Source: Nocardia tengchongensis (GTDB lineage Bacteria > Actinomycetota > Actinomycetes > Mycobacteriales > Mycobacteriaceae). From it: 64,000 nt of DNA. The stretch spans positions 1,984,001 to 2,048,000 of the forward strand of contig NZ_CP074371.1 in NCBI RefSeq assembly GCF_018362975.1. Reading direction: 5' to 3'. The translations under genes were made by a program, and so were the position numbers. This document shows, one piece after another, positions 35,605-44,978 of this stretch (the first letter of the stretch is position 1; each line of letters begins with the position of its first letter). The notes beneath the pieces were generated by a model. The model was not told the DNA's origin and did not search any database. It saw only the letters and a list, made by a program, of their open reading frames with translations.

Positions 35605-36639
35605 ATGGAATACCGCCGGCTCGGCGCTTCCGGTCTGCTGGTTCCCGCCCTGAGTTTCGGCGCGGGCACCTTCGGCGGCCGCGGCGAACTCTTCTCCGCC
35701 TGGGGCGATACCGACGCCCGTCAGGCCCGCCGCCTGGTGGACATCAGTCTCGAGGCGGGCGTCACCCTCTTCGACACCGCCGACGTCTACTCCGACGGCG
35801 CCTCGGAAGAGGTACTGGGCGAGGCGATCCGGGGCCGGCGCGACCGGGTGCTCATCTCGACCAAGGCCACCCTGCCGATCGGGCCGGGCCCCGCCGACGC
35901 GGGATCCGGTCGCGGCCGGTTGATCTCGGCGGTGGAGGGCTCGCTGCGCCGGCTCGGCATCGATCACATCGACCTGTTCCAGCTGCACGCCTTCGACGCG
36001 GGCACGCCGGTCGAGGAGGTGCTCTCCGCCCTCGACACGCTGGTGCGCGCCGGCAAGATCCGCTATGTCGGTGCTTCCAACTTCGCCGGCTGGCAGCTGA
36101 TGAAGTCGCTGGCCGCCGCGGACCGGCACGGCCTGCCGCGCTATGTCGCGCACCAGGTCTACTACTCGCTGGTCGGCCGCGACTACGAATGGGAGCTGAT
36201 GCCATTGGGCCTGGATCAGGGTGTCGGCGCGGTGGTCTGGAGTCCGCTCGGCTGGGGGCGGCTCACCGGGAAGATCCGTCGCGGCCAGCCACTTCCGGCC
36301 GGCAGCCGACTGCACCAGACCGCCGAGGCCGGGCCGCCCGTCGACGACGAGGTGCTCTACGACGTGGTCGACGTGCTCGACGAGATCGCCGCGGAGACCG
36401 GCCGCACCGTCCCGCAGATCGCCTTGAACTGGCTGTTGCGCCGCCCGACCGTGGCCACCGTCATCGTCGGCGCCCGGGACGAGGAGCAGCTGCGCCAGAA
36501 TCTGGGTGCGGTCGGCTGGAGCCTGGACGCCGATCAGATCGCCCGGCTGGACAAGGCGAGCGCGGTCACCCCGCCCTACCCCTATTACCCGTACTACCGG
36601 CTCGGGGACTTCGCCCGCGTCAATCCGCCTGCCGTGTAG
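35605..36639 (+). CDS. Aldo/keto reductase
   Basis: The 344-residue NADPH-dependent reductase has a TIM-barrel AKR pattern: EYRRLGASGLLVPALSFGAG, VTLFDTADVYSDGASEEVLG (catalytic Asp and Tyr), RVLISTKATLPIG (Lys), IDHIDLFQLHAFDAGTPVEE (His) and VATVIVGARDEEQLRQNLGA. The ATG at 35605 has TAGGAG eight bases upstream; the ATG at 35599 is too close to it. It ends with an odd tyrosine-rich stretch PYPYYPYYRLGDFARV. Its divergent TetR partner suggests induction by a specific aldehyde or ketone. Confidence 0.93.
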   Translation: MEYRRLGASGLLVPALSFGAGTFGGRGELFSAWGDTDARQARRLVDISLEAGVTLFDTADVYSDGASEEVLGEAIRGRRDRVLISTKATLPIGPGPADAGSGRGRLISAVEGSLRRLGIDHIDLFQLHAFDAGTPVEEVLSALDTLVRAGKIRYVGASNFAGWQLMKSLAAADRHGLPRYVAHQVYYSLVGRDYEWELMPLGLDQGVGAVVWSPLGWGRLTGKIRRGQPLPAGSRLHQTAEAGPPVDDEVLYDVVDVLDEIAAETGRTVPQIALNWLLRRPTVATVIVGARDEEQLRQNLGAVGWSLDADQIARLDKASAVTPPYPYYPYYRLGDFARVNPPAV

Positions 36640-36643
36640 GGGA

Positions 36644-37720
36644 TTACGCGTCCGGGAACAAGCCCTTGGCGAGGACCGGCCAGGAGGCCTTCAGGTCGTC
36701 CTGCCAGTAGCCCCAGATGTGGGTGCCGCTACTGCGGAATTCGAAGGTCGCGGGAATGTTCATCGATTCCAGGCGCTTCTGCAGGATCACCGTGGACAGC
36801 TCGCAGTTGGCCTCGATGATCGAGCCCAGCGCCACGGTCTTGGCGGTGTCCTCGGGCTTCTCCATGCGGCCGCGCGCGCCGGGCGCGTCGAACGCGCCGG
36901 GGATGCCGTTGCCGGTGGAGATGAAAAGGTTGGTGCCGCGCAGTTTCTCGGCATTGAGGGTGGGGTCGTTGGCCGCCCACACCGGGCCGCCCTCGGGGCC
37001 CCACATGTTCTCGACCTTGCCGCCGCCGTACAGCTCGGTGACCATCTTGATCGCCTCGCGGGCGAGCGGCGTGGTGGTCTGGAAGAAGCCGCTGTACACG
37101 GCCGCGCTCTTGAACAGGCCGGGGTTGAAGATCACCGAATTCAGCACGGGCAGACCGGCCATGGAGATGCCGGCGATGGCGTTGTTGCCATTGCTGCCCA
37201 GCGCGGCGTCCATCAGCGGGGGCAGTTCCTTGCCCAGGTAGGTGGACCACTTGTTGACGCCGAGCGACTTGTCGGCCTGCATCCAGTCGGTGTACCAGCT
37301 GAACGCGCCGCCGATGATCTGCACGACATTGATGTTCTTGTCGGACAGGAAACTCAGTGCGTCGGTGCGCAATTGCCAGGTGGCGGCGTCCACACCGCCA
37401 CCCGCGCCATTGAGCAGGTACAGGGTGGAGCGGGCCTCGGAGGTGTCCTCGGGGCGCTGCACGTCGACCGGGAAGGTCTGGTTCATGGCCGCGGAGTAGA
37501 CGGTGAAGACGACGTGGCGGCTGTCGGTGGCGGCGACGCTCTGGATGTAGGAGCCGTCCTCGGTCTTGAGGTCCGGGACGGTGACGCCCGGGGCGACCGG
37601 TGCGGCGGGGGAGTTCGCGGGATCCGCGCCGGCGGGCACGCCGCCCAGGCTCAGGGTCGCGGCGGCCGCGAGGGCGGCCACGGCGATTCGTCCGGTGATT
37701 CGACTGATCCGACCGTTCAC
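36644..37720 (-). CDS. Secreted esterase / antigen-85-like mycolyltransferase
   Basis: A 358-residue secreted alpha/beta hydrolase with a signal peptide (VNGRISRITGRIAVAALAAA, cleavage near AGADPA). Seen: LYLLNGAGGGVDAATWQLRT (substrate pocket), the nucleophile motif GISMAGLPVLN (Ser186), an acid-region segment TNLFISTGNGIPGAFDAPGA and the histidine SSGTHIWGYWQDDL (His334). GxSMAG and HxWxYW are hallmarks of the antigen 85 fold, which transfers mycolates between trehalose esters and the cell wall. Whether this paralogue acts on mycolates is inferred. The GTG at 37720 is chosen because the signal peptide begins there. Confidence 0.9.
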   Translation of the reverse strand: MNGRISRITGRIAVAALAAAATLSLGGVPAGADPANSPAAPVAPGVTVPDLKTEDGSYIQSVAATDSRHVVFTVYSAAMNQTFPVDVQRPEDTSEARSTLYLLNGAGGGVDAATWQLRTDALSFLSDKNINVVQIIGGAFSWYTDWMQADKSLGVNKWSTYLGKELPPLMDAALGSNGNNAIAGISMAGLPVLNSVIFNPGLFKSAAVYSGFFQTTTPLAREAIKMVTELYGGGKVENMWGPEGGPVWAANDPTLNAEKLRGTNLFISTGNGIPGAFDAPGARGRMEKPEDTAKTVALGSIIEANCELSTVILQKRLESMNIPATFEFRSSGTHIWGYWQDDLKASWPVLAKGLFPDA

Positions 37721-37836
37721 GCTCCCGGCCCTCCGTGCTGCTGGCAGCCGTCGGGTGACGGCTCGCCCGCCTGTAAGACTGGACGGGCGAGTTACAAATA
37801 CCACAGTTTCACATTCGGGGGTCCCGAATCGGACGA

Positions 37837-40800
37837 TCAGTACACGTCGCGCACGTACCGCTTCTCCGCCACCAGCTGCTTCTTGAACGCCAGCGCACCG
37901 TCCTCGCTCAACTTGCCGTGAATGCGCGCGATCCGCAGCAGGGTGTCGTCCACGTCCTTCGCCATCCGCGCCGCGTCACCGCACACGTAGAAGTGCCCGC
38001 CCTCGCGCAGCCACGCCCACAACTCCGCGCCGTGCTCGATCATGCGGTGCTGCACATAGATCCGCTCGCGCTGATCCCGCGAGAACGCCAGATCCAGCCG
38101 GGTCAGGAAACCGAAGCGGAACATGTCCTCGAGCTCGGCCCGGTAATAGAAATTGTCCTTGGCGTGCTGATCGCCGAAGAACAGCCAATTGCGGCCCGTG
38201 CACCCCAGAGCGCGGCGCTCCTGCAGGAAGCCCCGGAACGGGGCGATCCCGGTGCCCGGTCCCACCATGATCATCGGCGCGGTCGGGTCCAGGGGCGGCC
38301 GGAAATGCGGGGCCCGCTGCAGGAAGATCGGCACTTCGGCATGGGCGCGATCGGCCAGGAATGTCGAGCTGACCCCGCCGCGCCGGGCCGCCGAACCGAT
38401 GGCGGTCAGATCGCCGTAGCGCACCACGCCGACCGTCAGCTGCACCTCGTCCGGACTCACCAGCGGACTCGACGAGATCGAATACTGGCGCGGCTGCAGC
38501 TTCTTCAACGCGCCCAGCCACTCCACCAGATCGGCCCGCACCGGGAAATCGCGCAGCACGTCCACCGCCTGCCGATCCCACAGGTAGCCGTCCAGCTCAT
38601 TGCGATTGTCGCGGCGCAACAGCTTGGCCAGCCGCGGGCTCGCATTGCGCTCACCCACGAACGACAGCAGATCCGTGCTCACCCGCGTGATGTCGTACTG
38701 CGTGCGCAGCGCCTCGGCGAGCGGCATCTCGCCAGTGTCGACCTCGATGAGCCGGCGACCCTCGAGCCCGGTCGCCGCCAGCCATTCCTGGACCAGCGAC
38801 TCGCAATTCGAGGGCCGAATACCCAGCGAATCCCCGACCTCGTACGTGGTTTCCGGATCGCTCAGATCGAACCCGAACTGCCGCACCTCTTTCCCGGACC
38901 CATCGCGGGAAAGCAATTCATTGCGAACCAATTTCGAGAGCACCGGCGAATTCCGCGTGAAGGGCGCGGCGACGCGGGTCCGGCCCGGCGCGACAGCCGT
39001 GGTGCCCCGCGCGCTTCCGGAGCCGCCGTCCGCGCCGCGTCCGAGCGGACTCGCCACGCCGTTGCGCTGGTCGTATCCGGTGCCGTTCCAGATCGCAGGA
39101 TCGTCCACCGACCCCCGGCCGCCGGGAGCGCCGAACGGTGCGGGCGGCGTGGGGCTTCCGGGGCGCGCGCCTCCACCCCGATTCGTGGCGTCGGTCCCCG
39201 GATCGCCCGCGCCCTCGGCCAGCGCGCCGGTCACGGCGTCGAACCAGGCCGCCGACAGGTCCTCGTGGTCGGGTTCGCTGTCCACGCGCGGCAGCAGGCG
39301 GGTCGCGCCGCGCTGGGCGAGCAGTTCGTCCAGTTTGCGGCCGTGGCCGCAGAAGTCGTCATAGGAGGAGTCGCCGAGCGCGAAGACCGCGTAGCGCACG
39401 CCCGGCAGCCGGATCGCGCTGTCGTTCAGGCGTTCCCAGAAGTCCGCGCCATTGTCGGGCGGGCCGCCGTCGCCGAAGGTGCTGCTGATGACCAGCACAT
39501 CCCCGGTGAGATCGGACAGTTCGGTGGAGTCCATGTCCAGCAGTCGCGGCGCGAAGCCCGACTCCACCAGGTGGGTCGTCAGCGCGGCGGCCAGATCCTC
39601 GGCCGTCCCGGTCTGCGAGGCCCACAGGATGGTCACCATCCGCGCGGGCGCACCGGCTGTGTCCGCGCCACCGGCGGACCCGGTGACATCGACCGCGGTC
39701 GCGATCGCCGGTGAAACCACCTGCGCCCCGCGCGAATACATCCCGCCCAGCAGTCCGTCGATCCAGGTCCGGCTGCGCTCGGAGATCGGCGCGGTCACGG
39801 GCAGCACGGGCACGCCGTGCACCGGCAGGGTCTGCAGGGCGGCGAGAAAGCCACCGAGGTAGATCCGCTCGACCTCGCTCAGGGTGGGCGCGGTGGCGCC
39901 GTCCAGGCCGAGCATCACCGCCAGCGGATGCGGCCCGCCGCCGCTGCTCGCGCCGCCGATCGCCTCCGCTGCCGGGGCCGTGCCGCTGTCCGCAGGCGTG
40001 ACGGGAATCGGTTCGGCGACAGCGGCTTCCGAGTCGGGGCCGTCGGGAGCGGTGGCGTTCAGCACCGCGACCTTGCGCAGCCGCACGGCGCACGCCTTGA
40101 ACTCCGGTTGCAGCGAGATCGGGTCCACGGCGTCGTTGGTGACGGCGTTGATGGTCAGGTATTCGCCCTGTTCGTCGTTCCAGTGGAAGGGCGCGAAGCA
40201 GTTGCCGGGCAGCACCCGGTCGCTGAGCTGTGCGGGCAGCACGGCGCGGCCGCGGCGGGAGGCGATCTCGAGCTGGTCGCCGTCGCGCACCTGGAGCCGG
40301 GCGGCGTCGTCGGGGTGGATCTCCAGGAACGGCTTGCCGTTGAGCTTGTTCAGTTTCGCCACCTTCCCGGTCTTGGTCATGGTGTGCCACTGGTGTTGCA
40401 GGCGACCGGTATTGAGGACGAACGGGTGGTCGTCGTCGGGCATCTCGTCGGGCAGCAGATGCGGGCGCGCCCAGAACACGGCCTTGCGGCTCGGGGTGGC
40501 GAAAGCCAGGCGCGGGGTGTGGCCGTCCGCATCGGTGAACAGCGTCTGGCTGACGCCGTCGTTGCGGTAGCGGATCGGGTTGCGCCGCTGCGCCGGATCG
40601 GGGCACGGCCACTGCGCGGGCCCGGCCCGCAGTCCGTCGTAGTCGATGCCGCGCAGGTCGTAGCCGGTGGCCGGGTTGGCGAAGCGGCGGATCTCGTCGA
40701 AGATCTCGGCGCTGGAGCCGTAGTCGAAGCCCGGGAATCCGAGTGCCGTCGCCATTTGCGCGATCAGCTGCCAGTCCGGTCGTGCGTCGCCGACCGGCTC

Positions 40801-42240
40801 CACCGAGCGTTGCAGCAGGGTCAGGTTGCGTTCGGAATTCACCTGCACCCCGTCGGCCTCGGCCCACAGGGTGGCGGGGAGCAGCAGGTCGGCGTAGGCG
40901 TTGGTGGCGGTGTCGGTGTACACGTCCTGCGCGATCACCAGGTCCGCGGCTTCCAGCCCGGCGATCACGGTGCGCCGATTGGCCATGGAGGCAACGGGAT
41001 TGCTGCACAGGATCCAGCAGGCCTTGATGCGCCCGTCGGCGAGGCCGCGGAACATCTCGATGGATCCGGGCCCGGCCTCGGCGCGAATGGTACCGGGTGC
41101 CAGGCCCCATTCGGCTTCCACGAAGGCTCGGTCGCCGTCGGAGAGCACGCTGCGCTGTCCCGGCAGTCCCGGTCCCATGTAACCCATGTCGCGCCCGCCC
41201 ATGGCGTTGGGCTGCCCGGTGAGCGAGAACGGCCCGCTGCCGGTGCGGCAGATGGCCCCGGTGGCCAGGTGCAGGTTGATGATGGCGTTGGCGGCCCAAG
41301 TGCCGTGCGTGGACTGGTTGATGCCCATGGTCCACAGCGACATCCATTCGCCGGCCGCGCCGATCCAGGCGGCGGCGGTGCGGATGTCGGCCTCGGCGAG
41401 GCCGGTCACCTTGGCGACCAGTTCCGGGGTGTAGGCGGCCAGGAATTCGGGCAGCCCGTCGAAGCCCTCGGTGTGCTCGGCGATGAAGTCGGCGTCGATG
41501 TCGCCGTTCTCGATCAGCAGGTGCAGCAGCCCGTTCAGCAGTGCCAGGTCGGTGCCGGGCTTGATCTGCAGGAACAGATCGGCGCGGGCCGCGGTGTCGG
41601 TGCGCCGCGGGTCCACCAGGATGAGTTTCGCGCCCGCCTTGAGCCGATCGGCCATGCGCAGGAACAGGATCGGGTGGCAGTCGGCCATATTGGCGCCGAT
41701 GACGAAGAACAGGTCGGCGTGGTCGAGGTCGTCGTAGGAGCCGGGCGGCCCGTCCGAGCCCAGCGACAGCTTGTAGCCGCTGGCCGCGCTGGCCATGCAC
41801 AGCCGCGAATTGGCCTCCATGTGCACGGTGCGCAGGTGGCCCTTGGCGAGTTTGGTGGCCAGGTACTGGGCTTCGAGCGACAGCTGGCCGGACACGTAGA
41901 GCGCGATGGCATCCGGTCCGTCCGTGTCGAGGATCACGCGAAGTTGTTGGGCGGCTTCGTGAATCGCCTCGTCGACCGGCATCGGCACGGGCGGCTGACC
42001 GCGTTCGGGGCGGCGGTAGGCGGTCTCCATGCGACCGGGCGCGGCCATCAACTCGGCGTGCGTATTGCCCTTGGTGCACAGTCGCCCGGCATTGACCGGG
42101 TGCTCCTTGTCGCCCTTGACCTTGGTGATCACCGGCAGGCCGAGCGGGCCGGTCGTGGTTTCGACGGTGATGCCGCAGCCCACCCCGCAGTACGAGCACG
42201 CGGTCCGGGTGCTCGTCGGGGGAATGGGCTGCTCGGGCAT
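37837..42240 (-). CDS. Fused assimilatory nitrate reductase / flavodoxin-FAD-NADPH reductase
   Basis: The 1,467-residue enzyme joins two machines. Residues ~10-720 are a molybdopterin nitrate reductase with a [4Fe-4S] site (CSYCGVGCG, Cys15/18/22, and GRLCTKG) and motifs [20 protein letters not shown] and [20 protein letters not shown]. After a linker, residues ~865-1010 are a flavodoxin domain ([20 protein letters not shown]), ~1090-1300 a CysJ-type FAD domain ([20 protein letters not shown]), and ~1320-1467 the NADPH domain ([20 protein letters not shown]). Electrons can therefore flow from NADPH to nitrate in one chain. No BFD-like [2Fe-2S] domain is seen. A nitrite reductase is not in this window. 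Confidence 0.93.
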   Translation of the reverse strand: MPEQPIPPTSTRTACSYCGVGCGITVETTTGPLGLPVITKVKGDKEHPVNAGRLCTKGNTHAELMAAPGRMETAYRRPERGQPPVPMPVDEAIHEAAQQLRVILDTDGPDAIALYVSGQLSLEAQYLATKLAKGHLRTVHMEANSRLCMASAASGYKLSLGSDGPPGSYDDLDHADLFFVIGANMADCHPILFLRMADRLKAGAKLILVDPRRTDTAARADLFLQIKPGTDLALLNGLLHLLIENGDIDADFIAEHTEGFDGLPEFLAAYTPELVAKVTGLAEADIRTAAAWIGAAGEWMSLWTMGINQSTHGTWAANAIINLHLATGAICRTGSGPFSLTGQPNAMGGRDMGYMGPGLPGQRSVLSDGDRAFVEAEWGLAPGTIRAEAGPGSIEMFRGLADGRIKACWILCSNPVASMANRRTVIAGLEAADLVIAQDVYTDTATNAYADLLLPATLWAEADGVQVNSERNLTLLQRSVEPVGDARPDWQLIAQMATALGFPGFDYGSSAEIFDEIRRFANPATGYDLRGIDYDGLRAGPAQWPCPDPAQRRNPIRYRNDGVSQTLFTDADGHTPRLAFATPSRKAVFWARPHLLPDEMPDDDHPFVLNTGRLQHQWHTMTKTGKVAKLNKLNGKPFLEIHPDDAARLQVRDGDQLEIASRRGRAVLPAQLSDRVLPGNCFAPFHWNDEQGEYLTINAVTNDAVDPISLQPEFKACAVRLRKVAVLNATAPDGPDSEAAVAEPIPVTPADSGTAPAAEAIGGASSGGGPHPLAVMLGLDGATAPTLSEVERIYLGGFLAALQTLPVHGVPVLPVTAPISERSRTWIDGLLGGMYSRGAQVVSPAIATAVDVTGSAGGADTAGAPARMVTILWASQTGTAEDLAAALTTHLVESGFAPRLLDMDSTELSDLTGDVLVISSTFGDGGPPDNGADFWERLNDSAIRLPGVRYAVFALGDSSYDDFCGHGRKLDELLAQRGATRLLPRVDSEPDHEDLSAAWFDAVTGALAEGAGDPGTDATNRGGGARPGSPTPPAPFGAPGGRGSVDDPAIWNGTGYDQRNGVASPLGRGADGGSGSARGTTAVAPGRTRVAAPFTRNSPVLSKLVRNELLSRDGSGKEVRQFGFDLSDPETTYEVGDSLGIRPSNCESLVQEWLAATGLEGRRLIEVDTGEMPLAEALRTQYDITRVSTDLLSFVGERNASPRLAKLLRRDNRNELDGYLWDRQAVDVLRDFPVRADLVEWLGALKKLQPRQYSISSSPLVSPDEVQLTVGVVRYGDLTAIGSAARRGGVSSTFLADRAHAEVPIFLQRAPHFRPPLDPTAPMIMVGPGTGIAPFRGFLQERRALGCTGRNWLFFGDQHAKDNFYYRAELEDMFRFGFLTRLDLAFSRDQRERIYVQHRMIEHGAELWAWLREGGHFYVCGDAARMAKDVDDTLLRIARIHGKLSEDGALAFKKQLVAEKRYVRDVY

Positions 42241-42304
42241 GCTTCCGAGTTAAGCCACCCCGAGTTGCGGGGGATTTACCAAACGTTATCGGCAGATGAC
42301 GATC

Positions 42305-42337
42305 CACCTCACAGCCGTTTTTCGCGGCTGTGAGGTG
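42305..42337. terminator. Hairpin between menG and the nitrate reductase gene
   Basis: A 13-bp perfect stem (CACCTCACAGCCG at 42305-42317, complement at 42325-42337) with a 7-nt loop. It lies 49 bases after the menG stop on the minus strand, before the nitrate reductase start, so it probably ends menG transcription. Confidence 0.65.
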
Positions 42338-42385
42338 CAGGTCGGCCCGCCGCCGTGAGCAATGCCACAGGCCGGAACCGGGGTA

Positions 42386-43099
42386 TCAGCCCAGCTTGTA
42401 GCCGCGGTGCAGGGCCACGATGCCGCCGGTGAGATTGCGCCACCGCACCGAGGACCAGCCCGCGTCGGCGATCCGCATGGCCAGCTGCGGCTGGTTCGGC
42501 CAGGCCCGGATGGACTCGGCCAGGTAGACGTAGGCGTCCGGATTGGAGCTGACCGTGGTGGCCAGCTTCGGCAGCGCCTTCATCAGGTACTCCATGTACA
42601 CGGTCCGGAACGGCGCGAAGGTCGGGGTGGAGAACTCGGCCACCACCAGCCGGCCACCGGGCTTGGTGACCCGCAGCATCTCGCGTAGCGCCAGGTCCGG
42701 GTCGGACACATTGCGCAGACCGTAGGAGATGGTCACCGCGTCGAAGGAGTCGTCGGCGAAGGGCAGGGCCATGGCGTCGCCCGCCACCATCGGCACGTTC
42801 CGCCAGCGTCCGGCCGAGAGCATGCCCTGGGAGAAGTCGGCGGCCAGGCACCAGGCCCCCGATTTGGCCAGCTCCACCGTCGAAACACCGGTTCCGGCCG
42901 CCAGATCGAGCACCCGCTCACCGGGACGCAGCGCCAGCGACTTGCGCGTCACCGACCGCCAGTAGCGGTCGATGCCGCCGGTCATCACCGTGTTGGTGAT
43001 GTCGTACCGCTTGGCCACCCCGTCGAACATGGACGCGACTTCATTCGGCTGCTTGTCCAGCTGGGCCCGAAACGACTCCCGCTGCCTGATTTTCGCCAC
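42386..43099 (-). CDS. menG: Demethylmenaquinone methyltransferase
   Basis: MenG adds the last methyl group to form menaquinone. The 237-residue SAM enzyme shows the UbiE/MenG pattern: [40 protein letters not shown] (SAM loop), and a late signature [23 protein letters not shown] start at 43099. The region directly upstream is one copy of the 120-bp repeat, so the 5' untranslated region is made of that element. Confidence 0.95.
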   Translation of the reverse strand: MAKIRQRESFRAQLDKQPNEVASMFDGVAKRYDITNTVMTGGIDRYWRSVTRKSLALRPGERVLDLAAGTGVSTVELAKSGAWCLAADFSQGMLSAGRWRNVPMVAGDAMALPFADDSFDAVTISYGLRNVSDPDLALREMLRVTKPGGRLVVAEFSTPTFAPFRTVYMEYLMKALPKLATTVSSNPDAYVYLAESIRAWPNQPQLAMRIADAGWSSVRWRNLTGGIVALHRGYKLG

Positions 43100-43108
43100 G
43101 GTGTTTAT

Positions 43109-43228
43109 TTTGCCCTCCGCTTCGCTCCGGGCGGGTTCGCGGCCCTGGAGGTCTCGTTCTTCCCTCCCTCCGCTCCTCCGCTTCGCTCCCCCGCTCCACT
43201 CAGTCCAGAACGAGACGGGCCGCGAACC
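43109..43228 (-). repeat. 120-bp inverted repeat element, copy A (leader of menG)
   Basis: On the minus strand this 120-base sequence matches the plus-strand copy at 49575-49694 at 119 of 120 positions. It begins GGTTCGCGGCCC and ends GGAGGGCAAA, nine bases before the menG GTG. The outer parts fold back: GGTTCGCGGCCC-GTCTCGTTCT pairs with the second half except for a 5-base bulge. The loop is purine-rich, and GGAGCGAAGCGGAGG occurs twice. Confidence 0.92.
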
Positions 43229-43251
43229 TTCGGGTGAATGGCCGGGACTGC

Positions 43252-43746
43252 CTATCGTCGGAGCCTAGTTCGCACGCGGGTCCGTAGTGCGCCGAGCCAC
43301 CGCGTCGGTGGCGAGCCGCAGAGCCAGAGCGCGGGGATGGCGATGGCCCAGGAGACCACGATGACCGACAGCGCGGGAATGATGGCGACACGCGCATCGC
43401 GACCCGCCACACGCACCAGATCGGGATCGCTGCGCCGGTATTCGACGTTGATGCGTTCGCCGACGGTCAATTTGGTCGGGTACAGCACGCCGGTCTTCGG
43501 ATTGTGGGTCTCGCCGTCGGGCGTGACGAAGATGACCGCGGACCGCAGGGTGCCGGCCGACAGCACTTCCGCGCTGGTCACGCCCCGATCGGCATTGATG
43601 AGATGGTCGTCGCGCCAGGCCGCGAGCACCAGCAGCACGGCCAGGAAGCTGACCGAGGCGGCCGTGATGACGATCCCGAGCCGAGCCCGCCGCCACCGAA
43701 CCGCCTGCCGCTGTTCAGTCCTGGGAGACTGGCTAGTTTCCGACAC
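43252..43746 (-). CDS. DUF3592-type membrane protein
   Basis: The 164-residue protein has a membrane helix near each end ([40 protein letters not shown]) and a small domain between them outside the membrane ([40 protein letters not shown]). This is the DUF3592 layout. Ends are basic (TRVRTRLRR), so both termini are probably cytoplasmic. Function unknown. Confidence 0.82.
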   Translation of the reverse strand: MSETSQSPRTEQRQAVRWRRARLGIVITAASVSFLAVLLVLAAWRDDHLINADRGVTSAEVLSAGTLRSAVIFVTPDGETHNPKTGVLYPTKLTVGERINVEYRRSDPDLVRVAGRDARVAIIPALSVIVVSWAIAIPALWLCGSPPTRWLGALRTRVRTRLRR

Positions 43747-43785
43747 TTCAGCAGGCTATTCCATCGCTGGGCTACGGTCTTCGCC

Positions 43786-44289
43786 ATGTCCCGAAAATTC
43801 AGCTTCACCGTGCAGTACAGCATCCCGGTCGAAGAGCTTCACCGGGCACTCACCAATGACGAGATGTGGCAGTCCCGCTTCGCCGAGGCGAGCACCGCCA
43901 CGCTGGAGCTCACCCACCCGGACGGGCCCGGCACCATCCAGATCCAGATGACCGAGAAGGCCCCCGAGGACCAGATTCCCGGCATCGTCAAGAAGGTCCT
44001 CAAGAGCGATCTCATGCTCGAGCGCACCGACGTCTGGGGCCCGCTGGCCGACGGCGTCGCGCAGGGCAGCTTCAACGGCCGCTCCGGCGGCATCACCACC
44101 GAGATGGCGGGCGCGTTCGAATTGCGGCCCACCGCCAAAGGTTCCGAGATCGAGGCCACCGGCACCGTCGACGTGAAGGTCCCGCTGGTCGGCGGGGCCA
44201 TCGAACCGCTGGTCGAGAACCTGCTCAAGAAGGTCATGAACAGCGAACGCAAGTCCGTCGAATCCTGGTTCGCCGCACAGAACGCCTGA
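43786..44289 (+). CDS. DUF2505 protein
   Basis: A 167-residue soluble protein of the START-like DUF2505 group: FSFTVQYSIPVEELHRALTN, MWQSRFAEASTATLELTHPD, and a C-terminal amphipathic region (VGGAIEPLVENLLKKVMNSE). The ATG at 43786 is 39 bases from the divergent DUF3592 gene's start. Such proteins are common in mycolata; a lipid-binding role is a guess from the fold. Confidence 0.82.
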   Translation: MSRKFSFTVQYSIPVEELHRALTNDEMWQSRFAEASTATLELTHPDGPGTIQIQMTEKAPEDQIPGIVKKVLKSDLMLERTDVWGPLADGVAQGSFNGRSGGITTEMAGAFELRPTAKGSEIEATGTVDVKVPLVGGAIEPLVENLLKKVMNSERKSVESWFAAQNA

Positions 44290-44350
44290 TCCCGGGAGCG
44301 TGGATGTGGGGGTGGTCCCGCATCCACGCTCGGGTCGGCGGAGCCGTTGG

Positions 44351-44776
44351 TCAGGGCCGGAATTCGCGCGGCTCGGTCAGCACCAGCCAGTTGCCGGAGT
44401 TGTCGCGGATGATGGCCTCCACGCCGTAGGGCCGCTCCGACGGCGGCTGCACGAACTCCACGCCCTTGGCGGTGAGCTCGTCGAAAGTCTTCTGGCAGTT
44501 GTCGGTTCGCAGCCCCAGCGACCCGTGCGTGCCGTTGGCCATGGACCGGCGGATGGCCTCGGCCAGGTTGTCGTCCAGCGGGGGCCCGGGAATCATCAGC
44601 GTGACCTCCAGCTCCGGATGATCCGGATGCGCCACGGTCACCCACCGGAAGCCGTTGTCGCCCATGGTGACATCGCTGCCCTCCACGAAACCCAGCTTGT
44701 CGATGTACCAGGCCTTGGCGGCCGACTGGTCCGTCACGTAGACGGTCACGAGCGAGACATTGGTGATGGTCGTCAT
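44351..44776 (-). CDS. VOC (glyoxalase-like) family protein
   Basis: The 141-residue protein has the VOC repeat pattern: NVSLVTVYVTDQSAAKAWYI, DKLGFVEGSDVTMGDNGFRW, and a second module around KTFDELTAKGVEFVQPPSER ending in IIRDNSGNWLVLTEPREF. Ile-Met-rich hydrophobic strands between the two suggest one compact domain. It could be a metal-dependent lyase or an antibiotic-binding protein; no substrate can be told. It is convergent with the DUF2505 gene. Confidence 0.88.
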   Translation of the reverse strand: MTTITNVSLVTVYVTDQSAAKAWYIDKLGFVEGSDVTMGDNGFRWVTVAHPDHPELEVTLMIPGPPLDDNLAEAIRRSMANGTHGSLGLRTDNCQKTFDELTAKGVEFVQPPSERPYGVEAIIRDNSGNWLVLTEPREFRP

Positions 44777-44978
44777 GTCTTTCAGGCTAGGGACGCCGAC
44801 CCGCCGCGAGCTTCTCCGAAATTGCTCGATTCACGCCCGGATAGCTGAGTTCACACGCTCGGAACCTCGGTGAGGCTGACGTAACAGACGCGCAATGGCT
44901 CGGAAAGCCATGATCAACATTCACTGACCACTCTCGAATCGGAAAACAGCTCGCGACGAGCCCGAACGAGGAGTGCCG

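Noticed and set aside
42241..42304. A GlnR-type nitrogen box upstream of the nitrate reductase gene
   Set aside because: The only candidate (ATAAC-N6-TAAAT on the minus strand) misses the consensus at key positions.
39359..42307. Long alternative frames over the nitrate reductase gene on both strands
   Set aside because: They are arginine-rich shadows; the annotated frame shows all cofactor motifs.
43109..43228. Open frames running through the 120-bp repeat (reading [14 protein letters not shown] in both copies)
   Set aside because: The frame lies opposite to the downstream gene, is low in complexity and has no ribosome site; the DNA is better explained as a leader or repeat.
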